Of a DNA stretch of 18,556 nucleotides, positions 14,374-18,556 are shown in pieces. Position numbers and translations under genes: made by a program. This stretch comes from JACZXQ01 sp036986155 (GTDB lineage Bacteria; Gemmatimonadota; Gemmatimonadetes; Longimicrobiales; Gaopeijiaceae). Within the stretch, counting starts at the first letter, position 1, and each line of letters opens with the position of its first letter. The notes under the pieces were generated by a model that was given only the letters and a program-made list of their open reading frames with translations, was not told the origin of the DNA and did not search any database. The stretch lies in assembly GCA_036986155.1 (NCBI GenBank), contig BTRA01000055.1:1-18556 (forward strand), given 5' to 3'.

Positions 14374-15789
14374 ATGACAACGGAGACGACTGTGATGACG
14401 CGGTGGATGCGATTCTGGACGATGCCGGCGCTGGTGTTCATCGGAGGATTCCTGATCTCGGTGGGCTCGGCCCGGGCTCAGGAAGAAGAGTTCCCCGGCG
14501 TGACGCTGGGCCTGCTCTACGAGACCGCCTACCAGCCGGCTCTGGCGCTCAAGCCGTTCGCCGGGCGCCTGGGCGGCGAAGGGCCCGTGGCACAGGTGGA
14601 GGCGATCATCGGGCGCGACCTGCGCTACACCGACCGGCTCCAGGTGATGGACTCGTTGCCCGAGGCGCTGGTGGGCGGCGACATCGACTACGGACTCTGG
14701 GACAAGTTGGGTGCCGTATGGCTCCTTTCGGGTCGACTCGAGGGGGCGGGCGAGGGGTATGTGCTGTCGGTCGAGCTCCACGACGTAGTCTACGGCGAGG
14801 TGCGTAACCGTGGCCGGTTCCGGATCCCGGATGCCGAGTCACCGGACTTCCGGCTGGCGACGCACATCGTGTCGGACGCGGTCGTTCGCTGGCTCTTCGA
14901 CGAACCCGGCATGGCGGCCTCGCGCATCGCGTTCTCCCGCCGCTCGGACGACGGCCAGACCCAAGAGCTGTACATGATCGACTCGGACGGAGAGAACTTC
15001 CGCAGGGTCACGCGCTACGGGAGCATCACTCTGTCGCCGACGTGGTCGCCCGACGGGAAGCGAATAGCCTACACGTCGTACAAGTCGGACTTCCCTCGCA
15101 TCTACGAGCTCAACCTCGAGACGGGTGAGGAACGGTTGCTGGAGCCCGTGCGGGAAGGGGACTACATCACTCCCACGTACAACCCCAACGGCCGCGAGAT
15201 CGCGTTCACCATTACGGGCGGCGCCCAGAGCGGGCTCTTCACCTACGACCTCGAACGCGACTGCTGCCTCACGCATCTGAGCGGCGGACGTTGGAACGAC
15301 CTATCGCCCACCTACTCGCCCGACGGGCGCTGGCTCGCGCTCAATTCCAACCGTCTCGGGACCGCGACTCCGCAGATCTACGTCATGCCCGCCGGCGGGG
15401 GCGAGGCCGACCTGATCTCGCCCTATTTGCATGGGAATGAGGGATATTACACGTCGCCGGACTGGTCTCCGGTGGGCGATTTCGTGGCGTTCCACGGCCG
15501 CATCGGCCGGTTCGGCCGCTATCAGATTCTGGTGGCCGATGTATCCGACCGAGGCCGCCGCCTGAGGCAGCTCACGTCCGAGGGCAACAACGAGGATCCG
15601 AGTTGGGCTCCGGACGGTCGCCACCTGGTGTTCGTGGGACGCAGGGACTGGGGTACCGGCCTCATGGTGGTCGATACGGCGACGGGCAATATCCGCTTGC
15701 TCCTCCGGGGGTTGGACATTCGTATCCCCGAGTGGGGGCCCTCGCTGGCGGTCGACGGGCCGGACACGTTGCGCGGTGGGGGTTTCTGA
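14374..15789 (+). CDS. tolB: Tol-Pal system beta-propeller protein TolB
   Basis: A periplasmic protein of 471 residues. It has a signal peptide (hydrophobic core about 18-30, SARAQ before EEE at 32-39), an N-terminal alpha/beta domain (about 40-175) and a beta-propeller built of PD40/WD-like blades. The blade motifs are WSPDG (224-228), YNPNG (269-273), YSPDG (314-318), WSPVG (364-368) and WAPDG (411-415). TolB binds Pal and TolA and shuttles between them. An internal ATG at 14395 is an alternative start: GGAG lies upstream and the signal peptide would begin MTRWMRFW. A vicinal cysteine pair (C297-C298) is unusual for a periplasmic propeller. Pal follows 88 bases later. Confidence 0.93.
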   Translation: MTTETTVMTRWMRFWTMPALVFIGGFLISVGSARAQEEEFPGVTLGLLYETAYQPALALKPFAGRLGGEGPVAQVEAIIGRDLRYTDRLQVMDSLPEALVGGDIDYGLWDKLGAVWLLSGRLEGAGEGYVLSVELHDVVYGEVRNRGRFRIPDAESPDFRLATHIVSDAVVRWLFDEPGMAASRIAFSRRSDDGQTQELYMIDSDGENFRRVTRYGSITLSPTWSPDGKRIAYTSYKSDFPRIYELNLETGEERLLEPVREGDYITPTYNPNGREIAFTITGGAQSGLFTYDLERDCCLTHLSGGRWNDLSPTYSPDGRWLALNSNRLGTATPQIYVMPAGGGEADLISPYLHGNEGYYTSPDWSPVGDFVAFHGRIGRFGRYQILVADVSDRGRRLRQLTSEGNNEDPSWAPDGRHLVFVGRRDWGTGLMVVDTATGNIRLLLRGLDIRIPEWGPSLAVDGPDTLRGGGF

Positions 15790-15797
15790 GGTATATG
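15769..15797 (+). promoter_or_regulatory. Possible extra promoter ahead of pal
   Basis: TTGCGC (15769-15774) and TATATG (15792-15797) are separated by exactly 17 bases at the end of tolB. Both match the consensus only partly, so this is weak. An extra promoter would make sense because Pal is usually far more abundant than TolB. It conflicts with the small ORF that begins at 15795. Confidence 0.25.
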
Positions 15798-15881
15798 GCA
15801 GTAGCTATCTTCCTGAGTTCGCTCGCCGACTCGGGTCGGTTTAGAAGAGTTGAGCATCACCACAAACAGGAGTCCCGATGA
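15795..15881 (+). CDS. Possible 28-codon bridging ORF between tolB and pal
   Basis: ATG 15795 has GAGG four bases upstream and opens a 28-codon frame that begins MAVAIFLSSLADSGRF. Its TGA overlaps the pal ATG (ATGA at 15878-15881). The product has a short hydrophobic start and a basic, histidine-containing end and resembles no protein I know. It may act only as a coupling leader that keeps ribosomes moving into pal, or it may be chance. pal has its own AGGAG, so coupling would not be essential. Confidence 0.25.
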   Translation: MAVAIFLSSLADSGRFRRVEHHHKQESR

Positions 15882-16483
15882 GGATCCGTGGCTTTATCGT
15901 GCCAGCAGTGGCCGCCTTGGTATTAACCGCCGCCTGTGGCGGGAACGAGCCCCCACCGCCCCCGGCGCCCACCGGGCCCACCCAAGCCGAGATCGATGCT
16001 GCCAATCAAGCACGGCAAGATTCGATCGATGCCGCAAACGCGGCTAGAGAGGCTGCTGCTGCTGCGAGAGCGGCCGAACAGCGGCGCCAGCAGGAGATGC
16101 GACGGCTTCGCACCACGCTCACGGACATTGTCCACTTCGAGTACGACATGGCGGACATCACGCCGGAGAGCGAGCGGAAACTGCGGGCCAAGGTCGACAT
16201 CCTTCGGAACAGCCCCGACATCCGCCTCCGTCTCGAGGGACACGCGGATGAGCGTGGCTCGAACGAATACAACCAGGCGCTGGGGAGTGCACGGGCCCAG
16301 AGCGTGAGGGACTTCCTCACGGGGTTCGGCATCAGCGCCAGCCGCTTCGCCATGGTGTCGTACGGCGAGGAGCGGCCGTTGGTGAACCGGAGTGACGAGG
16401 AAGCCTGGGCGCAGAACCGCCGCGTGGAGTTCAAGATCACTGCGGGCGAGATTCAGGTTTCCGACCGGGATGACCGTCAGTAG
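15878..16483 (+). CDS. pal: Peptidoglycan-associated lipoprotein Pal
   Basis: Pal is an outer-membrane lipoprotein that holds the outer membrane to peptidoglycan and is repositioned by TolB/TolA. The 201-residue precursor has a lipoprotein signal peptide ending at C20 (VLTAAC); the -3 residue is Thr, where Leu is usual. A proline stretch (25-33) and an alanine-rich charged helix (about 36-75) form the tether. The OmpA-like domain (about 80-190) has GHADERGSNEYNQALGSARA (121-140) with the diaminopimelate-binding D124 and R139, and NRRVEF (180-185). AGGAG stands six bases before the ATG. It lies between tolB and cpoB, the standard order. Confidence 0.95.
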   Translation: MRIRGFIVPAVAALVLTAACGGNEPPPPPAPTGPTQAEIDAANQARQDSIDAANAAREAAAAARAAEQRRQQEMRRLRTTLTDIVHFEYDMADITPESERKLRAKVDILRNSPDIRLRLEGHADERGSNEYNQALGSARAQSVRDFLTGFGISASRFAMVSYGEERPLVNRSDEEAWAQNRRVEFKITAGEIQVSDRDDRQ

Positions 16484-16499
16484 GCCGACCGAGTCCGAG

Positions 16500-17312
16500 A
16501 TGAGCACCCCTTCCGCCGGCCCCCGGGGTCCAGCCCCGGCGGGCCGGGGGCGAGGGGCGTTTCATTTGGCGCTGGCTGTTCTCCTGCTCGGCACCACGGC
16601 GTGCGCCACCAAGAAGGACGTGAGCGGGCTCCGTGACGTGCTCGTGGACGGCATCCGGCGGCAGGACGCCGCGCTCGCCGACCTCGCCCGCGAGCTGGAA
16701 GCGCTTCAGGACACCGTGGAAATCCAGTCCGACATGGTGGTCGATACCCGCGGAGGAGTGGCCCGCGAGCTGCGCCGGATTCAGGATCAGGTGACCACGC
16801 TGACCGAGCTCACGGGACAGATCCAACGCACTCTGGTCGGGCTGCGCGATCAGATGGACGCGTACCAAGGGCCGGCCGTAGGCGCCGTGCGGCCCCGCGG
16901 CCTGGACTCCACCACGGTGGGGAACGCCGCCGGCGACGGTGCCGATCAGGCGTGGGATACGGCGCGGAGCCAGTTCAACCGCGGCCAGCTCGGCACGGCG
17001 AGGATCGCCTTCGAGCGCTTCGTCCAGATCTACCCCGAGCACGACAATGCGCCGCTCGCCCTCTACCTTCTGGGCGATATCCTGGAGCAGGAGGGCCGGT
17101 TGGAAGAGGCCGTGCAAGGCTTTCTGCGCGTGCGGGAGTTGTTCCCCACCTCGGATAGGGTTCCGCAGGCCCTATACCGTGTAGGGGCGCTTTACGTGCT
17201 CCTGGGCGACCCAGACCAAGCACGGCAGTACCTGGAGCGGGTCATGGCCACCTACCCCGACACAGGGGCGGCGGCGCTGGCACAGGAAAAGCTCCGCGAG
17301 ATCGGGGACTGA
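16500..17312 (+). CDS. cpoB: Tol-Pal accessory protein CpoB/YbgF
   Basis: A 270-residue exported protein with an N-terminal coiled coil (about 40-110) and three C-terminal TPR-like repeats (about 150-268, from AWDTARSQFNRGQLGTARIA onward). In E. coli CpoB links outer-membrane constriction by Tol to septal peptidoglycan synthesis. The N-terminus has a basic glycine/proline stretch, a hydrophobic core (about 21-31) and LLLGTTAC ending at C35, so it may be a lipoprotein here, unlike the soluble E. coli form. The start is uncertain: ATG 16500 is chosen, while ATG 16470 is in frame, would overlap pal and adds ten residues. Neither has a strong Shine-Dalgarno. Confidence 0.88.
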   Translation: MSTPSAGPRGPAPAGRGRGAFHLALAVLLLGTTACATKKDVSGLRDVLVDGIRRQDAALADLARELEALQDTVEIQSDMVVDTRGGVARELRRIQDQVTTLTELTGQIQRTLVGLRDQMDAYQGPAVGAVRPRGLDSTTVGNAAGDGADQAWDTARSQFNRGQLGTARIAFERFVQIYPEHDNAPLALYLLGDILEQEGRLEEAVQGFLRVRELFPTSDRVPQALYRVGALYVLLGDPDQARQYLERVMATYPDTGAAALAQEKLREIGD

Positions 17313-17348
17313 CCCCCCGGGCCACGTTGACCACGACCAGGCTGGCGT

Positions 17349-17846
17349 ATGCGCTGCCCAGAGTGTGACGCTGCAGAGAACCGCGTGGTGGATACCCGAG
17401 CCAGCCGCGGTGGCAAGGCCGTCCGGCGGCGCCGAGAATGCGCGGTCTGCCAAACTCGCTTCACCACCTACGAGCACCTCGAGGAGCGCCCGCTCCAAGT
17501 GCTCAAGAGCGACGGTAGCGCAGAGGTCTTCGACCGCACGAAGCTCCAGAGGAGCCTCCAGATCGCCTGCGCCAAGCGGCCCGTGTCCGCCTCGCAGATC
17601 GAGGAGTTGGTGGAGGCCATCTGTGAGGTGATCTCGGTTGGCGCCGGACTGGAAGTCCCCAGTTCCAGGATCGGCGAACTGGTGATGGAGGTGCTCGAAC
17701 CGATCGACCGCGTGGCGTATGTCCGTTTCGCCTCGGTCTACCGGAACTTCCAAGACATCGGCGAGTTCCAAGATGTCGTGGATCACCTGAACGTCCGGGA
17801 TGTGCGGCAGGTCCAGGCCAAGCAGCAAGAGGAGTTCCCTTTCTGA
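17349..17846 (+). CDS. nrdR: Transcriptional repressor NrdR
   Basis: NrdR senses ATP/dATP and represses ribonucleotide reductase genes by binding paired NrdR boxes. The 165-residue protein has the N-terminal zinc ribbon with C3, C6 (MRCPEC), C31 and C34 (CAVC) and the following RFTTYE (37-42), then an ATP-cone domain (about 49-139). Both parts are complete. The C-terminus has a short charged tail ending EEFPF. The ATG at 17349 gives the exact family start, though no clear Shine-Dalgarno precedes it. No nrd gene is in the window, so its targets lie elsewhere. It is 36 bases after cpoB. Confidence 0.97.
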   Translation: MRCPECDAAENRVVDTRASRGGKAVRRRRECAVCQTRFTTYEHLEERPLQVLKSDGSAEVFDRTKLQRSLQIACAKRPVSASQIEELVEAICEVISVGAGLEVPSSRIGELVMEVLEPIDRVAYVRFASVYRNFQDIGEFQDVVDHLNVRDVRQVQAKQQEEFPF

Positions 17847-17886
17847 GTCGGCCGCACCCCACCGGCCAACCGAGCAGAATTCCCAA

Positions 17887-18556
17887 GTGAGAGCACGGAT
17901 CGCCAACCCCAGGGGCGAGATGCCCTTCCTCGAACACCTCGAGGAGTTCCGTTGGCGTATCCTGTGGAGTGTCCTCGCCTTGACCGTCGGAACAGGCATC
18001 GGGCTGTTGCTGGTGATCAATTTCGACGTGATGGCGCTGATCCTGAAGCCGCTTCAGACGGTGATGGCGGAGATGCCGGGATCGACGGGCGAGCTCGAGA
18101 AGCTCAAGTACATTTCACCTACAGAGCCCTTCTTTTTCATCCTCAAGATGGGCGTGCTCACGGGGTTCATCCTGGTTTCCCCGGTCGTCATCTACCAAGT
18201 GTGGGCCTTCCTCGCACCCGCTCTGGAGAAGCACGAGAAGCGGGTCATCGTGCCGAGCCTCTACTTCGGACTGTTGCTCTTCGCCGCGGGCGTGGCGATG
18301 GCGTACTACATCGCGCTGCCGGTCACGCTCAGCTTCCTGGTGCGCTTCGGCAACGAGTGGTTCGAGCCCATACTCACCGCTGGACCGTATTTCGCGTTCG
18401 TGACCAAACTGCTGCTCGCGTTCGGCGTGGTGTTCGAATTGCCGGTGGTGGTAATGATTCTATCCGCCATGGGCCTGGTCACTCCCATGTTTCTGCGGCG
18501 CAAGCGCCGCCACGCGCTGGTCGGTATCACCATTCTGGCCAGCGTGCTTTCGCCGG
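17887..18556 (+). CDS. tatC: Sec-independent translocase protein TatC (3' end cut by window)
   Basis: TatC is the inner-membrane receptor that recognises twin-arginine signal peptides and transports folded proteins. The visible 223 residues cover most of the protein (258 in E. coli) and stop at the LSP before the last helix. The N-terminal EMPFLEHLEEFRWRI (11-25), VWAFLAPALEKHEKR (105-119; F108 and E117 at the positions important for signal-peptide binding) and FELPVVV (183-189; E184 in the helix) are conserved. I prefer GTG 17887, which yields NPRGEMPF as in many TatC N-termini; ATG 17920, with AGGGGCGAG upstream, is the alternative. TatA/B are not in the window. Haem- or metal-loaded periplasmic enzymes are typical clients. 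Confidence 0.95.
   Translation, partial: MRARIANPRGEMPFLEHLEEFRWRILWSVLALTVGTGIGLLLVINFDVMALILKPLQTVMAEMPGSTGELEKLKYISPTEPFFFILKMGVLTGFILVSPVVIYQVWAFLAPALEKHEKRVIVPSLYFGLLLFAAGVAMAYYIALPVTLSFLVRFGNEWFEPILTAGPYFAFVTKLLLAFGVVFELPVVVMILSAMGLVTPMFLRRKRRHALVGITILASVLSP

Noticed and set aside
13498..14781. 427-codon minus-strand frame opposite tolR/tolA/tolB
   Set aside because: It crosses three well-supported genes and has no recognisable domain.
16392..16499. Longer N-terminus for CpoB starting inside pal
   Set aside because: The added residues are an Arg-rich shadow of pal; a signal-like hydrophobic segment follows only after ATG 16500 (or 16470).

Overview
The window is GC-rich, with all confidently called genes on the + strand, packed tightly and often overlapping by 4 bases. 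GTG starts are common and one TTG start is likely. Every product is a conserved housekeeping or envelope protein of a Gram-negative (diderm) bacterium: a complete Tol-Pal set, GluTR-route haem synthesis and a TatC. I infer a member of Gemmatimonadota or a nearby FCB/soil phylum from overall gene style, with moderate to low confidence; sequence searches would settle it.

Layout. Bases 1-298 hold no convincing gene but are highly structured: C-runs, a 29-base purine tract, a branched 88-base palindrome and a G-quadruplex motif on the minus strand. Genes 299-8075 are radC, a bifunctional-type rel/spoT, uvrB, tsaE, tsaB, rimI and hemB. A 103-base gap with a promoter-like sequence then leads into a second run, 8179-18556: a secreted LysM protein, a CcsA/HemX-like membrane protein, hemA, an NAD-dependent sugar epimerase, tolQ, tolR, a TolA/TonB-like protein, tolB, pal, cpoB/ybgF, nrdR and a tatC cut by the window edge.

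How the genes fit together. uvrB-tsaE-tsaB-rimI is a coupled chain for DNA repair, tRNA t6A37 synthesis and N-terminal acetylation. hemB and hemA supply the first two committed steps of tetrapyrrole synthesis, and the HemX/CcsA-like protein next to hemA fits a role in GluTR stability or cytochrome c assembly. The epimerase probably feeds envelope polysaccharide synthesis; its stop codon overlaps the proposed TTG start of tolQ, so it is likely co-translated with the Tol-Pal machine. TatC would export folded (for example cofactor-loaded) proteins across the inner membrane.

No new multi-gene system is evident among the coding genes. The least explained parts are the structured DNA ahead of radC, the near-leaderless promoter arrangement of the rel gene, and several tiny ORFs that bridge gaps between operon genes.
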